The position numbers and the translations under genes were made by a program. Of a stretch of DNA of 64,000 bases, positions 33,931 through 45,474 are shown piece by piece (the stretch's first letter is position 1; every line of letters starts with the position of its first letter). The stretch is from Sepioteuthis lessoniana (Eukaryota > Mollusca > Cephalopoda > Myopsida > Loliginidae). A model generated the notes under the pieces. It searched no databases. It was not told the origin of the DNA and saw nothing but the letters and a program-made list of their open reading frames with translations. The stretch spans positions 109,661,486 through 109,725,485 of the forward strand of contig OY757907.1 of NCBI GenBank assembly GCA_963585895.1, in the 5' to 3' direction.

Positions 33931-35110
33931 ATTTCACATATCCATATCATGGGTATGTTACATATATACACAAATGCACATGCAAACGTGGGTGGTGGAG
34001 TTAAGATACATAATAATACACATATTGTGTTATTATAGCGTTTATTCTTAGGCTAACAGCAACAAATAAGTGAATTAATACTTCGTTTAATTCTAACAAT
34101 TTATTAACTAGTACATGAAACAATGAATAACATATGTACAGTCCTTCCTGTCTTTAAATTTGAGTTTAAGAGACTTACCGGCGTGCTGAAGAAGATATCT
34201 GGTATCTTAATGTTGTCTCTCTGATAGCTTTTAATGTTACTGCTTCACTGAACGCCTAGTGGAATCTATCTGACAGGATTTGGGATTTTGTGCCAGGACT
34301 TCTGGGCTCATCACATGATTAGTATATCTAATCACAGAGAGCCTCTCCCTCACTCTCTCCATACACAGGAATTACCATTTTACTGACCCAACACTCACAT
34401 CTTCACATCTGCCTAATTTTTCAGTCTTTCTTGTCTTCCATTTGATTTTTTTCCCCCATTTTAACCGATTCATCATTTTAGATTTTAATTCATCAGGTCA
34501 TTTCTTTTGCTCTTTATTCTTTCTTCCTTATTCTTCACCTTTTTGAACACGTTTATTTTCTCGAATATTTTCACCCAATCAGGATGACTTGTCCTATTCA
34601 GCCCGAACCATATTTCCTACTAGCACCAAAAATTGAAGAAAGCCCGTGAAACTCTCTCTCCCTCAGAAATCCTCAACGGGAATGGACATCTTAATGTCAG
34701 TTCCTGAATAGCAGTTGCAGCATCAACCATTATGATGAGAGCCATCTAGTCTATGGACCCCTTGGGTCTATTCTTCTAGACCAAGGGATCCTAGTAAAAA
34801 ACAAATTAGATGATACACTCTAACAAACTCCTACCTTCTTCTACAAGACCTCGCAGCATACCAGTGTAAACCCCTTTACTTCATGCTGCCATTAAAACCT
34901 TGATACAAAACCTAACAACGTCTTCGTTCTTCTCCACTACCTTCATTTTCCATCAACATTTAGTGAGGGGATAACAACCAATGAAATACCAACACTACCA
35001 AAGAAATACCAATGCAACTTAAGTAATACCAACAAAACCAACTTAAACCAAAAACCCAATAATAATAAGAACAATAATAATAATAATGACATCCCCATCA
35101 CTATATCAAC
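33931..35110. other. Unassigned, possibly LTR-derived sequence
   Basis: On the minus strand, 'aataaacgctataataacac' at 34028-34047 looks like an LTR end, but no partner was found. A stem-loop ('tatggaccccttgggtct' with 'agaccaagggatcc') lies at 34753-34793. AAT-rich and ACC-rich simple sequence occupies 34970-35090. Confidence 0.3.
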
Positions 35111-35162
35111 TAGACACTAGTTGAGAGCCCTAGGCTGGTAAGTGTTATTGTTATGATTCTAC
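35111..35162 (-). mobile_element. LTR 5' tip, family of 32761-33070
   Basis: The minus strand starts TGTAGAATCATAACAATAAC, then CACTTACCAGCC. This resembles the first 50 bp of the LTRs at 33070 and 51981. The rest is missing. Confidence 0.35.
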
Positions 35163-35599
35163 AATCTTCAGAAATAAGCACATAGATGAAGAGTAAAGTG
35201 AAATATTGCAAAGAATTAAAAAACACAGATAAATAGAAAGAATTAAATAGTTAAGGAAAGCAAAATGTATTGGTGATTTTAGAGTTTTCTTTCTTATTTT
35301 GCATTTATAGTGTTCCTTTGGTGCTAGGAAAGATATCTAGGAGAGTCTCTATTGGCCAAGTAACAACAATAACATTAGTACATCTGAGACACATTAACTT
35401 ATGCCTAACATTATAAGCTCATTTACATGTACATAAACATTTTATATATACATACAAGTAGTATTGGAAAAAATATACCAACATATTCCAACAGTTAAAA
35501 ATAAGCACATTCTGTTCTGTGGACAAGTTTATATCCAAGGTGTACAAAAATGATGATGGGCAGTAAAATGGTCAAGGTCATATTAACTTTACTGTTCTG

Positions 35600-36335
35600 G
35601 AGCAGGGCAGGGAACAACCTGTTCAAAGAACAAAGACAAGAGCTGGTTGAGAATGGATTTCTAAGTTTGTTATGTGATATCCCACAAGCTCTCCAAAGGA
35701 CACAGCCAAAAGCTGGTTGAGAATGTTTTTCTAAGTTATTATGTGATATCCAACAAGGCTTCTAAAAGACACCATCCAAAGAATAAGCTATAAGCTGGTT
35801 GAGAGTGGATTTCTAAGTCTGTTTTGTGATATCCCACAAGGCCTTCAAAGGACACACTCCAAAGAACAAAGGCAAAAGCTGGTTGGGAATGGATTTCTAA
35901 GTTGTTATGTGATATCCCACAAGGTTACAGAAGAACAAAGTCAAAAGCTGGTTGAGAGTGGATTTCTAAGTCTATTATGTCATATCCCACAAGGTTTTCA
36001 AAGGACACACTCCAAAGAATAAGCTATAAGCTGGTTGAGAATGGATTTCTATGTCTGTTATGTGATATCCCACCATGCCTTGAAAGGACACACTCCAAAG
36101 AACAAAGGCAAAATCTGGTTGGGAATGGATTTCTAAGTTGTTATGTGATATCCCACAAGGTTACAGAAGAACAAAGTCAAAAGCTGGTTGAGAATGGATT
36201 TTTAAGTCTGTTATGTGATATCCCACAAGGCCTTCAAAAGACACACTCCAAAGAACAAAGGCAAAAACTGGTTGAGAGTGGATTTCTAAGTCTGTTATAT
36301 GATATCCTACCAGGCCTCCAAAAGACACATTAAGT
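35600..36335 (+). repeat. Higher-order tandem repeat (satellite-like)
   Basis: Nine monomers marked by 'ctggttg' at 35643, 35713, 35795, 35879, 35948, 36031, 36115, 36184 and 36268. Spacings are 70, 82, 84, 69, 83, 84, 69 and 84 bp. The order short-long-long repeats, giving a 236-bp higher-order unit (35643 to 35879 to 36115). Each monomer carries 'gatttctaagt' and 'gtgatatcccacaagg'. Some stretches are open and would read as a 23- or 28-residue repeat, but 236 is not a multiple of three, so the frame is not kept. Confidence 0.9.
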
Positions 36336-36900
36336 GTCATTATTTATTGTCTCCCTACACATTCAAAATTCTTCAAGATTCTTATAAATTTGTCCTTCAA
36401 TTTATGTCTATTTATTCTTCTTTTTAATCTATACCTGTTCCTTCTGATTATTATTTTTATTCTCTTTGCACACGTCTGAATAGATGGTCTGATAATAGCA
36501 TGCAGTGATATGCAGTAACACCACATGTTAACTGAGCAGTTGTGAATTTTAGTCAGCTAATACCAAAAATGGTTTCATTAAATAAATTATTTTATTTATA
36601 AATTGAATTTTATTTTTTTTTAATAAATTTTATTTATTTTTTTATAAATTATTTTATTTATTTATTTATTTATTTTATTTATTTTTTTATAAATTTTTTT
36701 GTAAATTTTATTTATTTTTTTATAAATTATTTTATTTATAAATTGAGTTAAAAATTATAAATTGTATTCCTGTTAATGTTCATAAGTATTAATTGTAAAA
36801 CAAATTTATGTTATTTAAATATTTTTTTTCTTAAACTGCTGTGATGGTTGCATATAACCCTTTGTAATATCCATACAATCCACTTGGAACATTCAAATCA
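36336..36900. other. AT-rich sequence with ATTT tract
   Basis: 36583-36735 is dominated by TTTA/ATTT simple repeats. No gene recognised. Confidence 0.6.
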
Positions 36901-37006
36901 GACAAGTACAAATTTTTCCTCCTGTTTTCTTTATATCTTTTCCACCTCATTATAGAATGAGGTGGAAAAGATATAAAGAAAACAGAAGGAAAAATTTGTA
37001 CTTGTC
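36901..37006. repeat. Near-perfect palindrome, 51-bp arms, 4-nt loop
   Basis: The left arm 36901-36951 and right arm 36956-37006 are inverted copies with a single mismatch, separated by 'atag'. The arm includes 'aaagatataaagaaaac' on the right side. Such a structure can extrude as a cruciform. The high identity implies recent formation. It is not explained by the recognised repeat families. Confidence 0.95.
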
Positions 37007-38060
37007 TTAGCAGAAAAAAAGAAAAATTACCTGTCCATATCTTTTTAAGATACGTTTACTATCTCTGTGTCTCTATCTTCTACTTAGAAATAACTTTCAA
37101 ATTAATTTAAGCTTTTCAACATCATATATAAACTTATCTACTTTCTCAGTTCTTCTTTGTTTCTGAAGAACAGATTTGACTCTGTCAAATACTTTACAAC
37201 CAATTCCACATTCTTCCAACTAGCAGATTTTTAACGCCATTCACCAGCCTCCTCACATACAACTGCAGTTTGATCAAGAAAGTTATTCTCATTTGTTTTA
37301 AGCAGAAATCTGTGTTGTAAATCAAAAACTCCTGATGTGGGCATTAATTCATACACGCCTTCCTGAATTCAAATTTAAATTGATGTCTTGGACTATGTTA
37401 ATTTTTTCTAAATCTTTTATTTTATTTCAAAACTTTATCCAATGTAATTTTAGACCTGGTCCATGAATGATACTTCAGTAAAATTCCTCATCTTCTTCAA
37501 CCTTCTCTTAAAAAACTTTGCTTTTTTTTTTTAAAGCAATATTTTCCACATAATTTTAACAAAAATAAAAAAATCCTCAGTGAATATTTTTTCTGCTTGC
37601 CTGAATAAGTGAAGTATTGTTATTAGTGGAAATACTTTTTACAAGTTTTCAGAAGTCATTATTTATTTAATCATTTCTACTTTTTTTTTTTTCTTAAGTT
37701 TTCTCTCATGAAACTTTGTGTAAACAGAAGTTTTCCTCTTCCAAATTCGATTGATGATTAGTTTTGAAAACACAAATTTAAATCCTCTAAAATTATCATT
37801 CTTTGACTTAAATGCTGTTTCATTTTTAAATAATTTCGAAGAATTTAATTATAGTCATTAACTAAACTTAGCTCAGTTGTAGTACAAAGTATAGGGCACC
37901 CAGTGATAATCAAACTCATTATCAATTGTCAATTAATTTAGCTCTAAGGTGTTCAAAAATTAGATATTGAGTCTCACATTGTTATTTCAACCCAAATTTA
38001 TTGTTTAATGCTTTTAATAGTTGACCAGAAAAAATATTTTGTAGGGGAGATGGAAAGGTT
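37007..38060. other. Unassigned AT-rich sequence
   Basis: No family or gene recognised. Confidence 0.4.
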
Positions 38061-38064
38061 GGGG

Positions 38065-38302
38065 GAGTCCATGTGAAGTAGTGAGTAAAGTGCTGGACTA
38101 TGGCTTCAAAGTAAATAAGTTCAAACTGAAATCATGCTATTATGTTCACTTACTGACTAAGACCTTTGAGAAGGGTATGAACCCCCTAATCCTCCCAACT
38201 ATGAGTTAAATAGTAACACTGCTGTTCTACAAGTTTAACTTTGGCATGAAATAATTCATGAAGGTTGATATGCCATTAAACAAAGTAATGAAACTAAACC
38301 AT
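38065..38302 (+). repeat. SINE family B
   Basis: Head 'agtagtgagtaaagtgctgg', degraded B box 'aagttcaaactgaaatc', core 'gagaagggtatgaaccccct' and 'caactatgagttaaatagta', and the shared tail 'gaaggttgatatgccattaa'. Confidence 0.8.
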
Positions 38303-38634
38303 TTTGAACTGCTGTTAAAAGATGCATGCAACAACATATATTTGTTGGGTGACTCTAGGTCATTACTTTCTTGGTTAAGCCAAAAATTCTTCCACACATA
38401 TCTTATGGTTTGTAAATCAATTAGAAAAATTTACAAACTTTGAAAGCTGAACTATATATCTAACCTTTAAGAAAATGATTCATTGATAAAAAGGTTACAT
38501 TGTATTTTTATTAGCGTGTCTTTAAGAAAATTTTGGCTTTTACAAAGATTTTCTTGAAAATTATTTCATATGCATATTTTAGAGTGTCTATGAATTCACT
38601 ATATTTTTACTATTTGTGAGTCTTTCTACACAAG

Positions 38635-38840
38635 TTTTAGCTGGTGGTTTTACAGTGTGAGTGACAGCAAGTCTCCTCAGCTGATAAATTATTTTCTTGT
38701 TAATCAACACAAGGTCTGATCTTCTGGCCAAGACATGTGTATAGTCTTGAGGAATTATTTTGAACTGAATCTGCTTGCAGAAGTCAAAAAGTGGAAAAAA
38801 ATGAAACTAAATCGGAATGTACTGATCTCCTCCAAAAAAA
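38635..38840 (-). pseudogene. LINE 3' ORF relic with deletion
   Basis: The minus strand gives DFCKQIQFKIIPQDYTHVLARRSDLVLINKK, joined directly to the terminal RRLAVT-like segment. This is the late part of the non-LTR polyprotein whose tail is also seen at 7480-7840 and 60940-61240. The DIA/PIV region between is deleted. Confidence 0.6.
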
Positions 38841-39060
38841 AAAGCTGAACAAGTTTTAGTATTTAGAGGGTAGTTAGTTGGCCCTTGAAATAAAGGTCAA
38901 AAGTCAAGGGAGGATTATGCTGCTTTAAAATGCCAAGTAGAAGAGAACTCAATGACCTGCAGATGAAAATCTCAGAAGACCTAGGATTATTGAAATATAT
39001 TAGTAGAGCATTGCCTAAGCTTCAAAAACATAGAATTGATTAAAAGAAGAAGAGGAAAAA
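38841..39060. other. Unassigned sequence
   Basis: Nothing recognised. Confidence 0.4.
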
Positions 39061-39067
39061 CTGGAGT

Positions 39068-39297
39068 TCCCATGGCATAATAAGTAAAGTGCTGAACTGT
39101 TACCCCCAACTAAACGAGTTCAAACTCCAGGTGTGCTATGATGTTCATTTTTAGACTAATACCCTTGGAAAAGGCATGAACCCCCATATTCCTTTAGATA
39201 TTGGTTGAATAGTATCCCTGATGTCCTTTTACAAGGATAGCTTTGGTATTAGATAATCCATAAAGGTTGATATGAAATTAAATCAACCAACTAAATC
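39068..39297 (+). repeat. SINE family B
   Basis: Head 'catggcataataagtaaagt', B box 'cgagttcaaactccagg', core 'ttggaaaaggcatgaacccc' and tail 'aaaggttgatatgaaattaa'. Confidence 0.78.
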
Positions 39298-39646
39298 ATA
39301 TGAAGAAAATTATCTGATATATTTCAGTAATATTACTCAAGACTTAAACTTAGGTTATCTTGGCTATTGGGCTACCATGCTGGCCCGCTAAAAAAAAAAA
39401 AACGAACAGGAAAGAGGTTTAGCCTACTTTTTACATTTTGATTGACAGTTCTTAGTTCAGTCTTAATTTTCATATTCACAACAGATTTAATGCAAATGTG
39501 ATTTGAAAAGTAATTGGCTAAACCAGAGAGGGCCTTTTTTCTTTACTTTTTGTAAAATATTTTATTAAATTGTTTTGGTAGAGTTAAAAGAAATTTAAAA
39601 ACCTGATGTGCCAAGAATGTTAAAGGCTGTGATAAATATATGGAAG

Positions 39647-39895
39647 AAGTAAAGTTGCTGACCATATTCGAGGGTGACCACAAGGCTCCCTTTTCATTAG
39701 CTACTACACCAAGATGTAGGGGAGGGCACTACTCCTTTCCCTGGATTGCTCCACTTTACCCTTGACACATAACTTATATTGCTGAGCCAGGAGGCATGAA
39801 GTACCATTTTTAAAGTCTTTGGTATAATGCACCCTGTTATTGAATCCAGGTCTCCCAGACCATTGGCGAACACTCTACCCACTAGGCAAATGAAC
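39647..39895 (-). repeat. SINE family D (minus)
   Basis: The complement of the D tail ('gtaaagttgctgaccatatt'), body ('ggaggcatgaagtaccattt') and head ('attgaatccaggtctcccag' covering the B box). It is nearly full length. Confidence 0.78.
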
Positions 39896-39972
39896 TGGTT
39901 ATATATGGAATAGCATGTATATTTTATGGCTTTAGGTCATTTCCTTCTTGGTTAAGCTCACAACTTCATTAT

Positions 39973-39975
<3 letters not shown>

Positions 39976-40014
<39 letters not shown>
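39976..40014. repeat. TA microsatellite
   Basis: About 19 TA units, followed by CA units. Confidence 0.92.
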
Positions 40015-40022
<8 letters not shown>

Positions 40023-40324
40023 AGTTAAGATGTACATTTCATATCTCTAGGTCATACAATTCTTGTTGGGTTTAAGAACTTCTCAGCACTCTCTCATATT
40101 GATGAGATTATATGTTAGAAATAATTTTCTATGTTAGGATATATATTCTTATAAACCTTTACAGTTTATTTTCCATCTGAGTGATATCATTATTTTGGTC
40201 AACAGTTCTATGATGTAATAGATTTTTTAAAGCAAGGCGTGTAAGTTTTAAAATGTTCACAGCCACCTTGTGTATTTGAACCTCTTATGACATTCTTCTG
40301 TGTGTCTTATAAAATAGAAGCTGA

Positions 40325-40590
40325 GTATCCAGCTCTCTCCACAACAAACAGGATGTGACACAAGGTCAGTTTTTTAGAAGAGTCAAGCTGGTTTGAATTC
40401 AAAGTTTTTCTCCTTGACTGATAGCCTAACCAAGGCTAAACAATCCAGTTTGCTCTTCTATTCATCCCAAGTTGGTCAGGGAAAAGGGGAAAAAAAGATG
40501 GTTTCATGCCTTTCAAAAGAGCATTAGCACAAAGTAAAATGCAAAGAGCCTTATCCAGGGTTTGAACTTTGGTTGCTAATTCCATTTTCT
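40325..40590 (-). repeat. SINE family C, old (minus)
   Basis: The complement of the C tail ('aggatgtgacacaaggtcag'), body ('gatagcctaaccaaggctaa') and head ('cagggtttgaac'). It is diverged. Confidence 0.68.
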
Positions 40591-40794
40591 AAATGATAAA
40601 ACACACCTACTGAGTCGTAGGTAAAATATATTCTGTCAAAGGTAATTGGCAACATTTTGATTTTAGATCAGAAGGAAATGTGTTAATAAATCCAATTGTT
40701 GATTTCTATAAATAATCCTTGTTTATTACAAAATAATTCCATTGGGACATCCTGCAAAAAACAAAACCACTTTGTTAGTTGTCTGAATTTCTGA

Positions 40795-41393
40795 TGTTTT
40801 TTATCATTCAGAGTTTTCGGACTATTATCTTCATCTTTATTGTTATATTCACAATATTTTGGCTGATTTATTCTCTGGCCTTCTTCAAGTGTTCCTTGTC
40901 AAACTCGGGAGTCTACACAGAACTTTGAACAGCGTCCTTTATTTAATCTACGGAGGTTGCTTACTTGCTTGCTCTGTTTTTTTTTCCGTGAACCATAACT
41001 GGGTGCAAGCATTAAGTATTCCTCTATTGTTACTCGCCTGCAGTCAGGATTGAACCTGCAACCTCCAGCTGATTGTCACTAAGAAGCTTAGGGAACCAAT
41101 GCCTATAACTGTTACACCATGTGTCTTGCTGGAGGTTGCAGGTTTAATCCTGACTGCAAGTGAGTGACACTACAGGAATACTTATCACTTGTACCCAGTT
41201 ATGTTTAACAAAATCAGAGTAAGCAACTCCAGTTGATTAAATAAAAGATGTGGTTTGAAGTTCCGAGTGGGCTCCCAAATTTGACAAGATACACCTGAAG
41301 AAGGCTGGAAGGTATACTGGCTAAAATATAAATATAACAATAAAGATGAAGACAATGGCCCAAAAACCCTGAATGATAAAAAAACAAATGTTT
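40795..41393. repeat. 600-bp inverted repeat of a tRNA-headed repeat
   Basis: The left arm (about 40795-41070) and right arm (about 41127-41393) are inverted copies around a spacer of about 56 bp. Matching pairs include 'ggattgaacctgcaacctcc' with 'ggaggttgcaggtttaatcc', and 'tctggccttcttcaagtgt' with 'acacctgaagaaggctgga'. On the minus strand the left arm looks like a SINE with a tRNA-like head ('catggtgtaacagttatagg', B box 'aggttcaatcctgactgc'). The right arm lacks the part of the head in the spacer. Divergence between the arms suggests moderate age. Confidence 0.85.
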
Positions 41394-41499
41394 AAAATAA
41401 AGACTAGAAATTATTGTAGGTTTCATGGAATCATTAATACTTTATTAATTAAATTTTAATTACACTTTAATAACATCAATACATTTTTTAATTACAAGG

Positions 41500-41654
41500 T
41501 GTGACAAGGTAGAGCTCTTTAACGTATAAGAGTTGCCTCCCTTGCCTTAAACCTGTATCATATCATTCGTCGCTTATTAAAAATACAAGTAAGAACATAT
41601 CTCGTGTCTTCCTCGTTATACCCAACGTTCCACAAACCTATACATAATATCACA
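41500..41654 (+). mobile_element. 155-bp solo LTR with 5-bp target duplication
   Basis: It begins TGTGACAAGG and ends AATATCACA, with short terminal inverted repeats TGTGA/TCACA. It is flanked by 'caagg' at 41495-41499 and 41655-41659. A 'gtataaga' TATA-like motif lies inside. A solo LTR forms by recombination between the two LTRs of an element. The length is short, as in TRIM-like or compact elements. Plus orientation is inferred from the TATA-like motif. Confidence 0.78.
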
Positions 41655-41659
41655 CAAGG

Positions 41660-41870
41660 GAAGACTTAAAAATCTATATGATAATATCACATCTGTTATT
41701 GATGACTTTTTTACCAATGGAATTCAAACACTGCAACACCAATGTAAGAAATGTGTAGATCATGAGGGGGACTTGGTGAAAAATAAACCTCATTTGGTCA
41801 CATTCTACATGCGTATCTTGGTCAGCCTTTAAACTTTTCAGCTGATATTGGTGCAAAAAAAAATTGTCTG
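41660..41870 (+). pseudogene. Mariner C-terminal relic, type 2 (most readable)
   Basis: Translation from about 41695 gives VIDDFFTNGIQTLQHQCKKC followed by VDHEGDLV, matching the general pattern of mariner C-termini with a conserved Cys-Val-Asp near the end. Catalytic motifs are upstream and missing. The solo LTR sits directly at its 5' side. Confidence 0.52.
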
Positions 41871-41987
41871 CTAATCAAAAGGGGAAAAGTGTTGACGCCA
41901 TTGTTCAGTGGTTGGGATATTAGTCAAGAGGTCAGAGGAGAAACACATTTCTGTATTCTGAAACTTTATGATGATGAAAACTTTTAT

Positions 41988-42175
41988 CTAAGGATAGCAT
42001 AGATATAGAGTCAATGGTGCTTGGTTACTATAATTAACTTACCTTTGTGGTCATTGGATTTTAAAACTGTCACCACTTAGCAATGACTGTGTGTGCGTGC
42101 TATCCTAATTTAGATATATTTGCTCTATCACTGATATTGAGCACTTTTTATTTATAAATATAGCAAAATATATCG
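41988..42175. mobile_element. Inverted-repeat family E copy
   Basis: Left 'aggatagcatagatatagag' and right 'gtgcgtgctatcctaattta' are imperfect complements. The right flank 'tgctctatcactgatattg' is shared with 30520-30545. Confidence 0.62.
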
Positions 42176-42199
42176 TTGATATGGACATGGATATACAAA

Positions 42200-42500
42200 G
42201 CAAGTTAAAAAAAAGTATCATGATTGAAGCTGTGTTTACCAAGATCATGAATAAAACATTAATTTTCTTCAAAATAGTTCTCATTACATTCAACGTGCTT
42301 ATTCCAGTGAGTTTTCAATTAGTTGAGGCACTTTAGAAACTCTTCCTTTCATAGTGTGAAGCTACACAATCATTCAATGCCTTCTACTGGCTCCAATCTA
42401 ATCCTTGAGATGGATTTTCAGATTAGCAAACAGGAAAAAAGTCATACAGTGCTTAGTCTGGTGAGTACAACAGGTTCTGCATTTTTTCAATTTTCTATTT
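42200..42500 (-). pseudogene. Mariner transposase C-terminal relic, type 3
   Basis: The minus strand carries a degraded third catalytic motif (YSPD*ALYDFFPV), then LKIHLKD and, after frameshifts, HWNKHVECNENYFEEN. This fits the third Asp and C-terminus of a mariner-family transposase. It has several stops and no ends were identified. Confidence 0.6.
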
Positions 42501-42795
42501 CTCTAAAATCTACTGTTAAAAAATAGAATTTGAATAGACTGATCTTGACATCATCTGTTCATTATATAAGTTGCTTGGCTGTGTATACAACTTTATTTAA
42601 TTTGAAAATTTTAAAAAATTTGAACTTGACTCTTTAAACTTCTTTTTATCACTCCTCATTGGTAACTTTAACTTTGCTAGAACAACACATCATAATGAGA
42701 TTTTATTTGAGCCATATACTTAGAATTCACTAACCAAAAAGATTTGTGTGTTTTCTAAAATGTGTAGGAATATAGTACCTAACAATAGTTATATG

Positions 42796-43444
42796 TAGCC
42801 CAGTCGGTTGGAGGTGTAGAATACACCAACTGCATCTCTGCGCAGGGGTAAGACTCCCTCAAAGAGTATCCTGGATATGAAACTAAACAATCTGATGGTT
42901 AGGTTCCAGTAATGCTGGAGCTTTGGGGAATGCGGCGTAGCCCTTCATTGCCATCGCTTCCAGGTCCACTTTAACCTTGAAGTGGTAGCACCTGATGGGG
43001 TCTTATCTATGAGTCAAGTAGAACTAGTCTTCCTATGTTAGGCTGAATTGTTTGAAATAGGACTGCTTTGAGATTTAAACTGCATACTTATGCTAAACTG
43101 AATTGTTTGAAATGAAACTGTTTTTGTATGCTAAGCTTGATTGTTTGAGAGAGAACTGTTTTTGACATTGAAACTGTACTTATGCTAAACTGAATTATTT
43201 GAAATAGAACTGTTTTGACATTTAAGTGTGTGTAAACAAAAACTCCACTTATACTAATCTGAATTGTTTTAATCAGAACTGTTTGACTAAACTGAATAAC
43301 TTGAAATAGAAAAGTTTTTGACAATCAAACTGTGTACTTATGCTAAACTGAATTGTTTGAAATAAAACTGTTAATTTGTATAAAAATGGATTTGGAATTA
43401 AATGACCTACAAAGGTTGATATACCATGAAACCCAAACAAACAA
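42796..43444 (+). repeat. SINE family A with 9-bp target duplication
   Basis: Best A-box match in the family: 'tagcccagtcggttgg' (42796), with B-box-like 'ggtaagactccc' about 50 bp later. Centre, a body of at least five degenerate units, and tail 'aaaggttgatataccatgaa'. Flanks 'agttatatg' at 42787-42795 and 43445-43453 are identical, so the element starts exactly at the A box. Confidence 0.9.
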
Positions 43445-43751
43445 AGTTATATGAAAAGATAAATATATTTCTATATACATGTATGTATGGCTTAGTTGGT
43501 GTGAATTTTGAACGTATAAGTTTTCAAAGCATTAATATAGTATTTGTGGGAATAGGTGTGTTAGTGTCTATAGAGAGATACATATTCAGCAAGATATTGT
43601 AATGTTTTTGTATATTATGTACTAGCTGAAAACCTGCTGTGTAGGAGGGATTTTAAGCTGCTATTTAATTTTTACTCTTCTCAAAGAAAAATTATCTCAA
43701 GATAGAGAAAAGCTAAGGATTCTTATCATTAACTTTATTAAAAAAAAAATG

Positions 43752-44005
43752 TCAACTCAGTGTAGAGTGTTCACCAATGGTCCAGGAGACCAGGGTACAA
43801 TCCCAGATCGCGTCATACCATAGACTTTAAAAATGGTACTTGATACCTCCTTGCTTAGCACTCAGCAATATAAGGTATGTATCGAGGGTAAAGTGGAGCA
43901 ATCCAGAGAAAGGAGTACCATCCTCCCTTACACCTCGGTGTAGTAGCTCTTGAAAAAAGAGCCTTCTGGTCGCCCTCGACTACGGTCACCAACTTTACTT
44001 ACTTG
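43752..44005 (+). repeat. SINE family D
   Basis: 'gtgtagagtgttcaccaatg' head, 'agggtacaatcccagatcgc' B box, body and tail 'cgactacggtcaccaacttt'. Confidence 0.78.
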
Positions 44006-44079
44006 TATATCTCTACCAAATGACCATTACTTTCTTAAATTTCTAAAATCCACCAAGTTGATACAAATTTGTCTCTTCT

Positions 44080-44230
44080 CTCCCAACTATATGCAAATAG
44101 TAGGGCAGTATGGGCTCTTTAATCTTGGTAAGATAACCAATCAAGAAAAAGAAAATTCTAAATTCAAACCAGCAGTTCTCTCCTGAAAAATTGACCTTGT
44201 GTCATATCCTACCCATGGTAGAAAGGTTGA
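44080..44230 (+). repeat. SINE family C, 3' part
   Basis: 'cccaactatatgcaaatagt', 'agggcagtatgggctcttta' and 'attgaccttgtgtcatatcc' match the core and tail. The head is missing. Confidence 0.68.
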
Positions 44231-44984
44231 TTTAATTCATTTATAGGTGTTTAAGTATTATACCTGTTTTTTCCAACTCCTCTCCACCCATGTTTGCATA
44301 GGCTGCAATTCGGCACTTGGCATATGGTCAGCTCACCATAGAACAGACCAGACACTTTTGAAATGTCACTGTGAAAAGAATTGGACACTATCAAGTTTTG
44401 GACTAATAGAATTAAGCAGATGTTTTTGACACAGGCTTTCAACTATCCTGTACATTTATGCCAGTACATGAAAAATTCAAGAAACAAAAGGGGTTCTTAC
44501 GTCTTATGAACCTTTGGAGTTCAACAAATTTGAATGGACACAAATCAATTTAGTTTTAAAAGAAGTTTCAAGAAAGAGCTTAAGTATTCAAAAGGAATTG
44601 ATGTTCTTTGGTTTTGTCATTTTTTACATTTTCCCACGGGTGGATCAAGTATGAAACTAATAAAGTTCCGGGGCCCCTAATCCTGGTGGAGTCCCAGAAG
44701 TTATTTCATTCCATATTGCTAGAACATTTCAGTCTACTGTATCTCGGATTTTTAGAAAATAATATAGTTCAATTCAATATAAAATAATAATTAAAATTAA
44801 AAAGTTATTAAAAATTGCTAACTTTCCCATAGCAATTCAAGCTTTAGGCCTCTCCTAAAGGTAGGTCCACCACTGCATTCAGCTAAAAGGTCTGTACACC
44901 ATAGATACACTAGAAATAGACTGTTGAAATTTATCACTGTCAGCCTTTTGCATTGAACATTGTAAATAAAGAAGTCATTTTTTT
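44231..44984. other. Unassigned sequence
   Basis: No supported feature. Confidence 0.4.
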
Positions 44985-45245
44985 TCACTTGTAGTAATAT
45001 TCTTGAGAAATAGGTAATTTCTTCTGCACTATGGATATGCAATCTTCCTTATTTTTCTTCCAAAGAGCATGAGGAATCCAAATGCCCAGCTGGCTCACTT
45101 TTCCAATCTTTTTCAAGTGGCAGTAGATTGTGGATTGGGATGTGTCAAAGTCAAGTGCTAGTTCTACAGTAGTTTTGCTCGGATTGCATTCCACCAATTC
45201 TCTTGAAGCACTTTGATCAAGGTCTGATAAGCATTCTGGTCAGAG
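44985..45245 (-). pseudogene. Mariner transposase N-terminal relic (SETMAR-like)
   Basis: Minus-strand reading: LVECNPSKTTVELALDFDTS, STIYCHLKKIGKVSQLG, then WIPHALWKKNKED. This is the paired helix-turn-helix DNA-binding region of mariner transposases, including the HLK.IGK..-LG.W.PH linker motif before the catalytic core. The catalytic domain is absent. It differs in sequence from the GVQW3-like mariner in this window. Confidence 0.75.
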
Positions 45246-45474
45246 TCTATTTCTCAATGATGTGTCACCCTGAATGAAACATTGAAATCATTTTCAGACT
45301 CAGCAATCAGTAATGACACCTTGGTCATAAACACTGTAAATTTTTTAGCTGTTTATGTTGTATTTTTGTCCTTCTTATACTGTCACAATATTACATGTCA
45401 AATATGCACTTTCAGTTCTTCCATTTTAGGGATGTGAGATCATAGGCCAGGTTATGATCGGCACTCTTTCACTA

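Noticed and set aside
35977-36333. 118-codon open frame as a repeat-protein gene
   Set aside because: It is the in-frame reading of part of a tandem satellite whose 236-bp unit does not preserve the frame. Upstream units contain stops.
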